From positions 1 through 64,000 of the forward strand of contig CAJNOJ010000144.1 in NCBI GenBank assembly GCA_905250025.1: 64,000 bases of DNA. Reading direction: 5' to 3'. The position numbers and the translations under genes are program-made. The notes beneath the pieces were generated by a model. It was given only the letters and a program-made list of their open reading frames with translations. It ran no database searches and was not told the origin of the DNA. Every line of letters starts with the position of its first letter. Position 1 is the stretch's first letter. Origin of the DNA: Adineta ricciae (Eukaryota > Rotifera > Eurotatoria > Adinetida > Adinetidae). Below, in pieces: positions 1 to 11,085 of this stretch.

Positions 1-113
1 GATATTTTTATATCTTTTTTGTAGAGTGTGAAAAACTCGATCGAACCATGCTAAAATCAATTTCGTTAAGAAACAAAATATTAATATTTTAACATGGCGC
101 ACGAACTTTTTCC

Positions 114-572
114 TCAACCTAATAGTTTCTCAGATCCAACACTCAATATCGAAAGAGAACTATATAAACAATTTTCGTCTCCAGTCGTACGTGTCCGAGT
201 ATAAACTGAATCGAATGCTCGAACAGGATATTCAGCTCTTGTTTCTAATCGTACGGAATAGTCTTTATTTTGCATAGATATAAACGGTGATTTTTTAAAA
301 AGATCACTGATTATTCGAACTTGACTCACAAATTGATTAGTCTCGATGATATTATCGAAGTTAAATTCAAGAAGAAAACGATCTAGAATTCTCCTTAAGT
401 CGGAAGCAATAATTTCAAAGTTCTCTCAGGAAGAGTTTTCTTCAATTTTCATTATATCAGATGGTTCATTAACGCTAGGATCTTCTAGTTGTAAAGACAT
501 ACCTAAGTCAATCTGTTCGTTCTCGTCGACTGTTTCATGAGGATCAGAAGCAAATTTATTATCAACTTCCAT
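114..572 (-). pseudogene. OTU-like protease fragment, probably TE-derived, with internal stop
   Basis: Reading the minus strand from an ATG at 572 gives about 150 codons with one in-frame TGA near codon 49, ending with TGA at 114-116. Close to the C-terminus is TTGDENCLYSSLSILSVGSE, which resembles the catalytic entry motif of OTU cysteine proteases (D-x-x-C followed by a helix and GSE). OTU domains of this kind are common in metazoan retroelement and DNA-transposon proteins. The rest of an OTU domain (catalytic His) is absent, so this is a broken fragment. Assignment rests on one short motif and could be wrong. Confidence 0.4.
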
Positions 573-1806
573 TGCATCAGAGGAATCAGTATCTTATTTT
601 GTTTTTAAATTGGGAAAATCTCTCGGTTGGGAAATGCGAAATACTACACAGCTACACATCTGTATCGTCACAGTAAAATCATTTTCGCCATGAGAAATCT
701 ATAGAGACCAAAGTCGAGTCCGCTTTTAATACATCATATAGTAGGCCTTACATACTACCTGGAATAACGTTTGAATCAATTTACTATCTCTTACTATGAG
801 AGAAAAACTGAAAAATGAAAATGTAGAAAAATGCGAAAAAACCGAAATCACTTAAACTTTTGTCCTACACTGTACATAGTGTACTTGCACATGTACCTAC
901 TTCGATTTAGGCTTCCATCCTCAAGCTGAATTTGTTAATAGAAATAAAAGAATTCAACGGACCTAGTATCACGAAGAAAATTAAGATAATATAGGATTCT
1001 ATAGATATATGATTGCACACCTCTGCACATTATTTCTCGATAAACAAAACAAAGCCATTGTTACAGTGACCACTAATGCATGGCTCCAGTGTCACCGACA
1101 CCGACGGTGCCAGTGTACGGTTTACTGAAACTGCGCATCCCTAATCTAGCCATAGTCATGATAACATATCACATCAGACATGATATGGAGAAAAACGGGT
1201 CTCCAAAAGTTCATTGTTGAATTGAGTTTATAAACCTACTTAACCAGCCATTCTTACCGTTATTAAAGTTTTCTATTTTATTTTCATTAAATTTCGAATT
1301 CCTTCTTTCGAAATATATGAAGCATCTAGCGGTTAACCTGAAATTGATCGAAATGTTAAAATGTCGAAAGCAAAAATATCGAAAATCAAACCATCGAAAA
1401 CAAAAAAGAGAGTGCAGATAGATGTGTAAGATTGCGGGTGAGGGTGAAGAACAATGCCTTTCTCAAACGAAATCATTCTCAACTTGTTCATCTTTCGATG
1501 TTTGTATAATTGGCGTATTCGATATTTTTTATTTTCGATCTTTTTAAATTCGATATTTTTTACTTTCGGCATTATTCAGTAGAATCCATCTAGCTCATAA
1601 AATCTTGTTTCTTCGACATACTTCAACGTCATCAGAAATACTGTATAATAAACGCCTCTAACGCATCACCATCAATGATGTAATACTCCAGTAGCGTATG
1701 AAGCGAATAATGAAATACTTTGATCCAACTCTTATTTCCTTCCTAATTTCCTAATTATTTCGACATCTATTAGAGTACATTATTCAAGTTCTTCTGCAAC
1801 TAATCT
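573..1806. other. Intergenic stretch, no supported gene
   Basis: AT-rich DNA with only short open frames on either strand, none with a recognisable domain. Nothing else supportable was seen. Confidence 0.5.
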
Positions 1807-2098
1807 TGTGAGCGTGTTGCTCCGAGACGAAGAGATGGAGCAGTGACTGAAGAGTAGAAGAGTGATATTTATTGCCAAAAACATCCGACTTAAATATCAC
1901 AGTGAACAAAGAAAGATGACATGATGTCATGAAAAGATGCCGTCATAAGAATGACCACCATGTGTCGCCATATGTTCACATATGGAAAGAGAACAGAAAA
2001 CATATGTGAACATATGCGCGAAGAAAATGTGAAGAACGCAAGAGAATGAGATGCATGATGCTAACTAGAGGATGACATATATACGTCATCCTCTAACA
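1807..2098 (-). mobile_element. Solo LTR of an LTR retrotransposon
   Basis: A 292-bp sequence begins TGTGAGCG and ends CTCTAACA (TG...CA ends) and is flanked by the 5-bp direct repeat AATCT at 1802-1806 and 2099-2103, the target-site duplication size typical of LTR elements. Read on the minus strand it contains an AATAAA polyadenylation signal (GGCAATAAATATC, near 1862-1876). An 11-bp hairpin (TAGAGGATGAC at 2066-2076, its complement at 2085-2095) lies near the minus-strand 5' end, and a 16-bp inverted pair built on CATATG is at 1969-1984 and 2001-2016. No internal coding region is present, so it is a solo LTR left by recombination between two LTRs. The superfamily cannot be told from the LTR alone. 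Confidence 0.8.
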
Positions 2099-2103
2099 AA
2101 TCT

Positions 2104-2463
2104 CCTCAGTCGCTTTTCCAAAAAAACTAATTCCAGTCTCAATATAACTTTGAAATTAATTTGAAAATATTTAGATCATCTGTCATCTGATGGTTGATTC
2201 TTTAAATAAGAATCAGAATCCGGATTGCAGTTGTTTTATCGTTAAACTCCCTCTCATCTTTGAGCACAGAACTTTTCAGATTCAGGAAATTATAAACACA
2301 ATTTTGGACGAGTTCGGTAGCGAAACATCGGAACTTGTCAAATATTTCAGAACTTTAAAAAGTTCGGCAGAAAAATTAAGGAACGTTTTATTGTCTACTG
2401 AACTTAAAATCGTTTCGTTGAGAAGTACAAAACTTTAAACGTTCAGTAAAGTTCCCATTTTTT
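2104..2463. other. Intergenic, no supported gene
   Basis: Downstream flank of the hevein-like gene. An open frame of about 80 codons on the plus strand (2190-2438) shows no domain or signal peptide and has no second copy in the window to test conservation, so it is not called. Confidence 0.4.
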
Positions 2464-3045
2464 TCAGTGTGGTAAAACAACTATAGAACCGATCGACGAA
2501 GGAGCTGCAGTTGCAATACCAGTCGTTGGAGGAATGGCAGTACTACTGCCAATACTACCCAAACATGGACCAGCTCGGCAACCTACACCACAATACTCGG
2601 CACTAGTGCCACAATAGCCATGTTGTGATAAACACATGCCTGCAGGACAAAAGATAGCTAAGCACGGGCCAGCTCGACAACCTTCACCACAATATTCAGC
2701 ACTGGTACCACAATAACCGTGTTTTGATAAGCACATGCCTGCAGGACAACTACTAGCTGAGCACGGACCAGCTCGGCAACCTTCACCACAATATTCGACA
2801 CCGGTACCACAATAGCCATATTTTGATAAACACATGCCTGCAGGACAACTGCTAGCTAAGCATCGACCAGCTTGGCAACCTTCACCACAATATTCGACAC
2901 CGGTACCACAATAGCCATGTTTTGATAAACACATGTTTTCAGGACAAACTGCGCGAGTTCGTATGCGATGTTCGATAGAGCGAGCATGTACTGATGCAGC
3001 AACGACAATGAAGACAAGGTTTAGAAGGATAAGAAAGCGAACCAT
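2464..3045 (-). CDS. Secreted protein with four hevein/WGA-like chitin-binding repeats
   Basis: 193 aa, no intron. Residues 1-21 are a clear signal peptide, so the product should be secreted and probably binds chitin or GlcNAc sugars. Four units start at Cys34, 67, 100 and 133 with a 33-residue period, each following CP-x2-MCLS-x2-GYCG-x4-YCG-x-GC-x-AG-x-C. This matches type 1 chitin-binding domains (CBM18), closest in spacing to wheat germ agglutinin. Hevein has eight cysteines and these units have six: the two missing positions correspond to hevein Cys3 and Cys18, which pair with each other, so a whole disulphide is lost. The sugar-contacting Ser19, aromatic 23 and Tyr30 positions are kept, but Trp21 is His. 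The tail (about 162-193) is Ser/Thr/Pro-rich. A TATA-like stretch lies about 40 bp upstream of the ATG. This domain is mainly plant and fungal, so transfer is plausible but unproven. Confidence 0.85.
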   Translation of the reverse strand: MVRFLILLNLVFIVVAASVHARSIEHRIRTRAVCPENMCLSKHGYCGTGVEYCGEGCQAGRCLASSCPAGMCLSKYGYCGTGVEYCGEGCRAGPCSASSCPAGMCLSKHGYCGTSAEYCGEGCRAGPCLAIFCPAGMCLSQHGYCGTSAEYCGVGCRAGPCLGSIGSSTAIPPTTGIATAAPSSIGSIVVLPH

Positions 3046-3191
3046 GTTGATGAATATCAGTTGTGTTCGAATAAAAACCTTTATATTGGATGATGAAAAA
3101 TTATAAACGAAACCTCCGCATGATTAAAAGTGAAATATGATACAGCTGCTATATCATGCATTTTTGCCAGATTGCTTGAAATACGTAACAC

Positions 3192-3942
3192 ATGTGTTCG
3201 GTATTTTTAAACTATATCAATGGCAAGATTAAACTTGATACTCTGTAGAAATCAATGGATTTCACTAGTAATATTTTTTAGCCTGTACGGATATCAGCAA
3301 GAAACGGTAATTGCCGGTAACACAGAACGTGTGGTAGATCTCAATTGTGCTCAGTTCTGAAAAAATTTCTGACAAGATTTGTGCTTTTTCATCAGAAACT
3401 TCCTCAGACATCGCGAAATACAAGAGTCAAAACTGCAAGAAATCAGAAATCTACTTTTGTTGAGAATTTTACATTGACAAGTAGTTTTCTGATTTCTGGA
3501 TCTCTATAGTCTATTAGGTTTATTTGTTGAAAGATGAAAGTTTTCGAGATAATAGTAAGTAGGGATGCACCAGTACAGGCGGACTGGGTTTTAGCTTCCT
3601 ATATTAACTTGTACTGTAATGCATATGTCACAGTTAACATGAGAATTTATTTGAGTTTAGAATGCGCGAAAAAAATAGAAAAGACAAAAATAATTAAAAA
3701 AAATAGACTCGAATAAAAAAAACAAATATCTATTTTCTTCTCTCTCTACGGCCTCTATATCCCCAAAATGAAGAAATTTATCCATCGAAAAACAGAATCG
3801 TCTTTTTTTCTAATTTTTCAACGTCCTGCGTGTCCCGCTGCTCGAATAAATTTCTTTATTCAAAAAGCATTCATCTTTTGTTTCTCTCTAAATTTCAATG
3901 TCCCGTATATCCTTGCATTGAAAAAAATCACCGTCAGTGTAA
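3192..3942. repeat. Dispersed repeat, copy 1 (second copy 5875-6625)
   Basis: About 750 bp repeated in direct orientation at 5875-6625 with small differences. It contains a stem-loop in which AAATCAGAAATCTACTT near 3450 is complementary to the AAGTAG...TTTCTGATTT stretch near 3480-3498. Short plus-strand frames starting at 3534 and 6218 (MKVFEIIVSRDA...) lie inside both copies but diverge in length and show no domain, so they are not called as genes. Likely an old non-autonomous mobile element. Confidence 0.6.
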
Positions 3943-4022
3943 TGACAAACTGGTTGAGTAGCTGACCGCTTCTCACGGTATCGATGTTTATTGACTACTC
4001 TACATGACCAGAATGTGTCTCT

Positions 4023-4143
4023 TTCACAATAAGACACGCGCTTATATAGAGAAGAGGAAAGAGAGATATGACCCGGAGATAGTATGATATAGAGGTGAGA
4101 GAATAAAGAATAGAAAGAGATGAACGATATCATTATCGTTACA
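4023..4143. repeat. 121-bp segment repeated at 22473-22593
   Basis: The stretch beginning TCACAATAAGACACGCGC and ending ATCATTATCGTTACA recurs almost unchanged directly after the ambiguous base at 22473. In the second copy it is joined to sequence matching 6622 onward, not to what follows it here. Confidence 0.7.
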
Positions 4144-5828
4144 CTTGTATAGTTATGTTTCAATGTATCTTCTTTGAATTTAGTCCATTCATAACGATTT
4201 TATCTAATGATTCAGTTTTTTCAAATTTTTATCAAATTTTTTTTCCTGGATAATAAGATATAAAATCGTTCCCTGTATAAGAAGACGAGTAGGTGTCATT
4301 TTAGTTTGATCTATATTTATCCAGGACAAAAAACAGAATCTTTTTAATAAAGGGATGTTGGCGTCAAATACTAACTGACACGCAGCCATATCTACATCCT
4401 CAAGGAATGATGAATCAATCGATGTATCAGCTATGACAAAAATGAAACTGAACGCACCAATATAGACGTGCGCGAAGGTAAGTGAGAAATGCTCATCTGG
4501 TTCTCACACAAACTCATTCTCGAGATTTTAAATTAGCATATTCTTGATTGAAAATTTGATACCTTTTTTTAATCCAATAACAATTCTATCATCAGTGAAG
4601 ATAGATGAAACCGTAGAAAAACAAAAGAAAAATATATTCCTGATGTGCATGCTGTCCGAATAAAAATACCCGGGAGTGTGGGTGTGTTAATTATAGGTAT
4701 CAATGATTGAATAACATTTACATATGGACCAACACCATCACCACATCCACACCTATATTCTGTTTTCGAATCATTCGTTCACACACTCACACTCAACATA
4801 GATAAAAGTAATTTGATAAATGTACGTCAATAATAGATGAAAACGATACTTTACTCACACAATTATTCATCATTATTTATGAATATATCACTGTTAGTAT
4901 AGAGGATGGAATTGGTAAGTAGGGTGTGGGTGAGGGTGAGGGTGAGTTCAGCTGCCATAACTAGTTTCACCTCAGCTACGAGGATCTACGGATGGCTTAC
5001 CTATTTCGAATTCAAAGAATCCAAAACAAAGATATTTCTAACATGCTACAGATTTCAAAAAAGAAATTCATAATTCTAGAACCACTATGATAGAGAGTGA
5101 GACGAATTACCAGAAAACTAGAAGTTTTTCACCATAGTTCGATATATATTATCAAGTGGCAAGTATTCGTATAGGAAAATCACGAAGAGTTAATACAAAA
5201 TACTAGAAAAGAAATCTATTCTAAAGAGAATAAATATATGGGGTATGCCGACTGAATCTGTGGTGCCCCTAGGGTGTGGGTGAGAACAGCTACCAAGACA
5301 GGTGTTTCGACCCGGCTAAGAGTCTCATCAGTTGGCTTCAATCTCTAGTTCGATTCTAATGACTAGAATCAAGTCGAGATAATGTGGATATGGTGAGTTA
5401 TACAAATTAGTTACCACGATCTAGATTTCGACCTTTTTCAAGGGTCTTTCATCAGGTGGTTTAGTAATCTGCATATAGAAATTTAACTCAAACAAATCAA
5501 AAGATAGAAACCTTTCAATTTACGAAGCATAAATTTCGAAAGCAGCAGATAATCCAATTTATATAGGGTGAGTTATACAGATTAGTTACCACGATCTAGA
5601 TTTGGTTCATTTTCAGTGCCCCGTTCATCATATCTAGAAGAAGGAAAAGAAATATCTTCGAGTTAAAAGTTTAACTTCTGTGAGAGGATATGTAAGAAAA
5701 CAAAACGAAACGAATAGTAAAAATGATGAAAAGAAGCGCCGTGTGGAAGACGAGGATATAAGACAATCAGTGTTCATGTTGAAATGTTTTTGTGTACTCA
5801 AAAAGTGAGTACACTATAGAATCGGTCA
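4144..5828. other. Intergenic region with small repeats
   Basis: No gene recognised. A 38-bp unit (GTGAGTTATACA.ATTAGTTACC...) occurs at 5393-5430 and again at 5567-5604. Short runs such as GGTGTGGGTGAGGGTGAG near 4920 and GGGTGTGGGTGAG near 5270 recall the TGTGGG bdelloid telomere unit but are too short and irregular to call. Confidence 0.5.
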
Positions 5829-5874
5829 GTATGTCCGGCCGTCCGTCCGGCCGTCCGGCCGTTAATCCGATAAC
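5829..5874. repeat. GC-rich CCGGCCGT array ending at an ambiguous base
   Basis: A run of GTCCGGCCGTCCGTCCGGCC-type units stands out sharply against the AT-rich surroundings and ends at 'n' (5874), immediately followed by the second copy of the 750-bp repeat. The array probably stopped the assembler. Confidence 0.6.
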
Positions 5875-6625
5875 NATGTGTTCGGTATTTTTTTAACTAT
5901 CTCAATGGCAAGATTAAACTTGATACTCTGTAAAAATCAATGGATTTCATTAGTAATATTTTCTAGCTTGTACGGATATCAGCAAGAAACGGTAATTGTC
6001 AGTAACACAGAGAACATGGTAGATCTCAATTGTGCTCAGTTTTGAAAGATTTCTGAGAAGATTTCTGCTTTTTCATCAGAAATTTACTCGAACACTGTGA
6101 AATACAAGAATGAAAACTGCAAGAAATCAGAAATCTACTTTTGTTGAAAATTTTATATTGACAAGTAGTTTTCTGATTTCTGGATCTCTATAGTCTATTA
6201 GGTTTATTTGTTGAAAGATGAAAGTTTTCGAGATAATAGTAAGTAGGGATGCATCAGTACAGGCGGGCTGGGTTTTAGCTTCCTATACTAACTTGTACTG
6301 TAATGCATATGTCACAGTTAACATGAGAATTTATTTGAGTTTAGAATGCGCGAAGAAAATACAAAAGACAAAAATAATTAAAAAAATAGACTTGACTAAA
6401 AAAAAACAAATATCTATTTTTTTTCTCTCTCTACGACTTCTATATCCCCAAAATGAAGAAATTTATCCATCGAAAAACAGAATCGTCTTTTTTTCTAATT
6501 TTTCAATGTCCTGCGTGTCCCGCTGCTCGAATAAATTTCTTTATTCAAAAAGCATTCATCTTTTGTTTCTCTCTAAATAAAATTTCAATGTCCTGTATAT
6601 CCTTGCATTGAAAAAAATCAGCGTC
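5875..6625. repeat. Dispersed repeat, copy 2 (first copy 3192-3942)
   Basis: Direct repeat of 3192-3942 beginning ATGTGTTCGGTATTT right after the ambiguous base. Beyond about 6622 it runs into sequence shared with 22594 onward, where the large duplicated block A/B begins. Confidence 0.6.
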
Positions 6626-6699
6626 AGCATAACCTATGGTAATAAAAAAGGAAATTTTTCTTTATCGTTTTCTATCTTTCATCGAAACAACAGCATATG

Positions 6700-7550
6700 A
6701 TCAATCGTAAAAACTGTGCTTTCCTAATTTATGGAATTCTCGGTGATCTTTCGGAATTTCAAAGTATTTTCGTAGACAATGAATGATAGATTCTCTTTTT
6801 TCTCTTTGAAACATAAAAAATATATAGATTCCAATCTCAGCTAAATTCTTTAACCAACTGCGACACATGTATGTTCTAATAAGAAGAAAAATTGGTTATC
6901 GATTCGTTCGTATCGTATTATAGCTAACCCAAATTTCACTAAATTCAAAGGTAAAAAGCAAATTTGAATGCTTGTTCTTCAACCAAATGAATTCAATTCA
7001 CTTCTATATCTTCATTTCATGTTTTCATGGAGTATATCAAGATATATTGTTAGAGAAAAAATGAGAAAAGTTATGTAAAACCGGTTACGTAACAAATATC
7101 AATTCCCTATTGTAAGTAATTATTAATATCAACTTAAGAGATAACTATTCAAAGATATCTGTTGGTATTATTGATTCAATTTGCCTCACACCTGTATCTG
7201 TTTGTTCACCAATAGAGAAATTACAGCGAGTATATGAGACTTCATGTCTATCGTTAGACAGAAGCTAATGAACTACTTCCATTTCATTCATACTAGTTGG
7301 TGCGAGTTATATACTAAGCTTCGCATAAAATCTCATCTTTAAAAAATCTTTATATGATCATATATGGACAGTGATGATACAGAACACTTACCTTAGTATG
7401 TCAAATTACATTGCTTTGATCTGAACTAGACTATGTATTTCAAAGCTAAAGTGCTCATCGTTCAGTACAAAAATAAGAGCGAATGTTACCTTATGTGATG
7501 ATGTAGGTAAAATCCAACGTTTTGAGACATAAAATGAACACCAATGAAGC
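6700..7550. other. Intergenic part of block A, no supported gene
   Basis: Matches 22670-23409 in copy B with indels, including about 190 bp present here (from about 7330) but absent from copy B. No open frame is conserved between the copies. Confidence 0.5.
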
Positions 7551-7697
7551 CAGAGATTGGACGTTAAGTACAGTACTTGGTACTTTCCGTACTATGTACT
7601 TGGAAATTCTTAGTACTCAGTAAATTTGTGCAGTACAAGTACACGTACTTTTTACTCAGGCTTTGTACTTAATGTACTTGTACTCATCCAATCTCTG
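7551..7697. mobile_element. hAT-type MITE, 147 bp
   Basis: Perfect 11-bp inverted ends (CAGAGATTGGA at 7551-7561, its complement at 7687-7697) are flanked by an 8-bp duplication AATGAAGC/AATGAAGT (7543-7550 and 7698-7705; last base differs). CAGAG ends and an 8-bp duplication are the hallmarks of hAT elements. Copy B has only one AATGAAGT (about 23410), that is, the empty site. The interior is packed with GTACTT/AAGTAC units in both orientations, resembling the subterminal transposase-binding repeats of hAT elements. No coding capacity. Confidence 0.8.
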
Positions 7698-7705
7698 AAT
7701 GAAGT

Positions 7706-8107
7706 TATCTTATTCAGAAGCTGACGTCGATAAATAGATTCGTAATCGTTGGTATATTACTATCCATTTCACAACAAGTACGCATCTTATAAAAATATTA
7801 GAACAATGAACAGAAATGAAATAAAGTTTAGCATGACAAACGATTTTGTACAAAAAACGATGAATAATAATTACAAAAGGAAAAGGTTATACTCGTAGTT
7901 TTCAATATTTCAATTCAATGCAAATAAATGACAGTAAGCAAGACGAGGATAACAAGTATATTATTTGGTATTTAAAAGAGATTGATGAAGTGATTTTACC
8001 AAGAAGAATGCTCAAATTATAGATTGTCTTTTTTCTTTGAACGTCCAGTTTTCTTTACTCTATATTATCTTTTTTTACTTCGTATAGATCTCTCCCAATC
8101 AAACAAT
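7706..8107. other. Intergenic, shared with copy B
   Basis: Matches about 23411-23823. It immediately precedes the hAT transposase relic and may include its 5' region. No gene or clear inverted terminal repeat seen. Confidence 0.4.
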
Positions 8108-8375
8108 ATGAAAAAACGTGCATCGAGAAACGTAGCCAGAGTTGTTATCAATGTTACAACGTATGATTCGTCCTCAGAAAACTGGTTGTTCGATCGATCA
8201 TTATCTGCATCGACTGTCTTACCTAGCACACCAAACAATGACATCAGTACTACCATGGACGGACAATTCATCGCACATGTAATTAATTGTGACAAGATTA
8301 ATGTATATGTAAGAGAAACTTTATTGATAAATAGTCAATCCATTATGATTGATAGAACTTATTTTATTGAAAAAN

Positions 8376-8594
8376 GGAAGAGATCTTTTAGACAGTGACA
8401 AACGAAAGAGAGACTTTGTGAACTGGTTACAACGAGATGGAGTGTTTCTGTTGCGTTTGTTGTATTCACATGCGGGAACAGCAGTTGTGGTTCAATGTGT
8501 GGAAGATTTGAAGGAGATCTGGGTGGAAAACTATGAAGATGGAAGGAAATTGAGTGAAAAACTGTTGAAAAATGAATTTGAATTTTCACGTTGA
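8376..8594 (+). pseudogene. Innexin C-terminal fragment (gap-junction protein)
   Basis: Directly after the ambiguous base an open frame of about 72 codons runs to TGA at 8592-8594. It contains DFVNWLQRDGVFLLRLLYSH followed by a VVQCVEDLKEIW-like stretch, the pattern of innexin C-termini (a DGVFLLR-type block after the fourth membrane helix, then a helix ending in an LW/IW pair). Membrane helices and N-terminus are missing because the sequence is cut at 8375. The intact gene is probably elsewhere, next to another MULE copy. It has no counterpart in block B. Confidence 0.55.
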
Positions 8595-9267
8595 ATCGAT
8601 GATCGTGTAGATATATGTCAATTTGTTCTGTAACATTGTTGTAGGACGAAAGGATTAGTTCAAGGAAATGATTTTGTTTTAATAATAAAGAGAAACGTGA
8701 TTTTTGCCTTACTCATTCATCTTCAATCAGAGAAAAAAATCAAGGTTCCAAATTTTCCCATCCTCATTATCTAGGCTAAGATCTGACGGAGTGCATGATT
8801 TTTTTAACAATAAAGCATAGTATTTTTAGTTCATAGCACAATAAATTTTCTGATGAACAAAATTGGCGTTCTTTTGTGGAAAATCATGGTTTTATCAACA
8901 ATGGGAAATAAAGCTTAAAATCTTCCGACGAGAGGCAACTTTTTGTTGCGAAGAATGGTTTTATATTGATAAAATTGAGAAATGTTTCATCTCGTGGGAA
9001 ACTTTTCTGACAAGTTTTCAAGCGTGATAACGAACAGTTTTTGTCGGATTAAGCAATGGCTCGACAAAATGCATACGACCATTGTCATATCAAGGGTTAT
9101 TAAATGAGTATATCGAACAACTGGTTGTCACTTAATTTTCGTGACTGGCAAATTCGAATAGAAAAGGCATAATTTTGTCAGTACGGGATAACAATGACCA
9201 AATTGATGGGAAAATTCCTCTTCGAATTGAACGTGATCAGCGGCGCTTAATTCTTCGACATCGTGGA
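8595..9267. other. Flank of the innexin fragment, no supported gene
   Basis: AT-rich, no domain-bearing frame. Probably 3' flank of the innexin gene, leading into the amplified MULE end. Confidence 0.4.
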
Positions 9268-9391
9268 CGGACAATTCGTCGCCGGACAATTCGTCGCGGA
9301 CAATTCGTCGCAGACTATTCGTCGCACGGACAATTCGTCGCACGGACAATTCGTCGCATAGAAAATTCGTCGCACGGACAATTCGTCGCAC
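9268..9391. repeat. Tandem array of the MULE terminal unit (about 8 units)
   Basis: Eight units of 14-16 bp matching GGACAATTCGTCGC, with variants GACTATTCGTCGC and AGAAAATTCGTCGC, run head to tail into CACATGTAATTAATT, the inner part of the element's end. The other ends (8261 and 11347) carry a single unit, so the array is a local amplification of the terminal motif. Confidence 0.75.
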
Positions 9392-9526
9392 ATGTAATTA
9401 ATTGTGACAAGATTAATGTATATGTAAGAGAAACTTTATTGATAAATAGTCAATCCATTATGATTGATAGAACTTATTTTATTGAAAAAAAAGAAAACTT
9501 TACAGGTAAAAAGAAAACAAATCTGT

Positions 9527-11085
9527 CTATATTGATACATTTGCAGCGATGTTCTTCAAGTATTCGCTGAGATTGACGTTGCCATAATCAGCGACCAAGC
9601 GTGTAATTCGATCGTCGAGTTTCCGATACGCTGCTTTTTTTGGTTTTGGTTCGTGGCCTTGGCTTATTTGAGCAATATCGATTTCGAATTTTGATTGTTC
9701 AACTCGGATCTTTTCGGTTAACTTGAAAATCGTTGGATGAGCGATTGAAACCCGTTGTGCGAACGCATTGTGCCAACCTTCAATAGAATTATTAGAACGT
9801 GGAAGATTAGAAATTACTCGATCGTGGACATTCCAAAGCTGAATTGAAAATTGTGGTTTCGTGCGGCCAGTACCTATAAAATTTGATTTGGAATTAATTT
9901 TTTATTTTGCTGAATGATCTCACCTCTTCTTTTTCGCTCTCCAATCCAGGTTTTTTCGAAGTATTGAATGAATTCGTCGCTATCGTCGTCGGTAAAGTCG
10001 TCGCTCACGAATTCGAATGCTTTGACAACATCTACAATGGGCACAAAAGCTAAAGCAATAAGTTTTTTAATATTTAAATGGAACGACTTATCCTCCTGGT
10101 ATTTGTTCTGTAATCCGTGGCTTTGAATGTTTCGCCAAACGCACTGACCAAAGTGAAATAAGCAGCCTAAATGAGAGCATACGTGACAAATTCATTTTCT
10201 TTAATTAGCATTATTCTTACCTTTGTGAACAACATTCGGAAATATGGAATTAATTGATTTTATCGTACCGGATTCGAAGTCAGTCAATATTGAATCTGGA
10301 TTGAAATCATCCTCTTCCATTATACGTTCAAAAAACTGGTTATAGTCAGATGTACTCTTTCCTATGAGCAGCCCATAAACCAATGGAATAACTTGTGATT
10401 TAAATAATCCATGTAATGTAAACATTTGATAGAAATCGTCCGGACAAACCTAGAAGACTCGATTTTGGAAATTAAAAACGAATTTATTTTTCTTACTTTG
10501 AATGTTCCGTCCGCGAACCAATGCTTACATGTTTTCAATACAGATAGGTTCGAAGTGGTCGTGTAAATAATCAATTTATCGTCTTCGTGAAGAATAAAAT
10601 TGTCGCCACGGGTTGTTTGTTTTAAATGATCGGGCAATCGATTATCAGGGCTTGCTTTCGGTGTTTGACGTTGTCGACGGATTGTTTTTTGTAGAGTGTC
10701 AGTTCGTGGTAACTGACCAGCCGCATCTAAAGGAAAAGACTTTAATTCAGAATATAAGATATTACTTGTTGGTTCTTCGCTGATAAGAGCTCGGGACTTG
10801 ATTTTGTTTTTTAATTCGACGACTGGTAATTGATCGATGATTGGACCATGGCAATGTTCAGTGGGTTCAGAAAGAATGCTGTTCATGCTTGGATCGGTTT
10901 GACAACGGCCTAATAAATGATAAAAGTTAATGAATATTTGATTTATTGAATTTACCTTTGCATTGACGGTTTTTGCACCGAAAACTGGTCCTTTCTTCGT
11001 TTTGACGTTCGACGGTATAGAGATAACCTTTGTAACCCAACATTGGTTTTTGCTTTTCAGTGAGAAGCTTTTTGATTTCGTTCAT
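9527..11085 (-). CDS. MULE transposase with FLYWCH zinc finger, intact
   Basis: Five exons join in phase: 11085-10956, 10909-10497, 10449-10221, 10166-9924 and 9873-9527, total 1362 nt or 453 aa, all introns GT-AG and about 42-55 bp. Exon 1-2 encodes a FLYWCH-type finger (GYLYTVERQNEERTSFRCKN, then QC ... HCH ligands). The MULE DDE domain follows: HWFADGTFKVCP (first catalytic Asp), VIPLVYGLL, ILTDFESGTI (second Asp), GCLFHFGQCVWR, and SIEGWHNAF near the end carrying the Glu-Gly-Trp-His signature. No stop or frameshift was found, so it could be active. It would cut and paste its own element and related non-autonomous copies. The start is the first ATG of the finger exon; an earlier exon cannot be excluded. 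Confidence 0.85.

Noticed and set aside
114..329. A standalone 71-aa gene
   Set aside because: It is the 3' part of a longer broken OTU-like frame with an internal stop.
4919..5290. Interstitial telomere repeats (TGTGGG-like runs; also near 42690 and 61213)
   Set aside because: Runs are one to three irregular units, not an array.
8024..8398. A 124-codon plus-strand frame across 8254 and 8375
   Set aside because: It is a chimera of the hAT relic, the MULE end and sequence after an ambiguous base.
9268..9391. CRISPR-like short repeat array
   Set aside because: Units are contiguous without spacers and equal the transposon end motif, in a eukaryotic setting.
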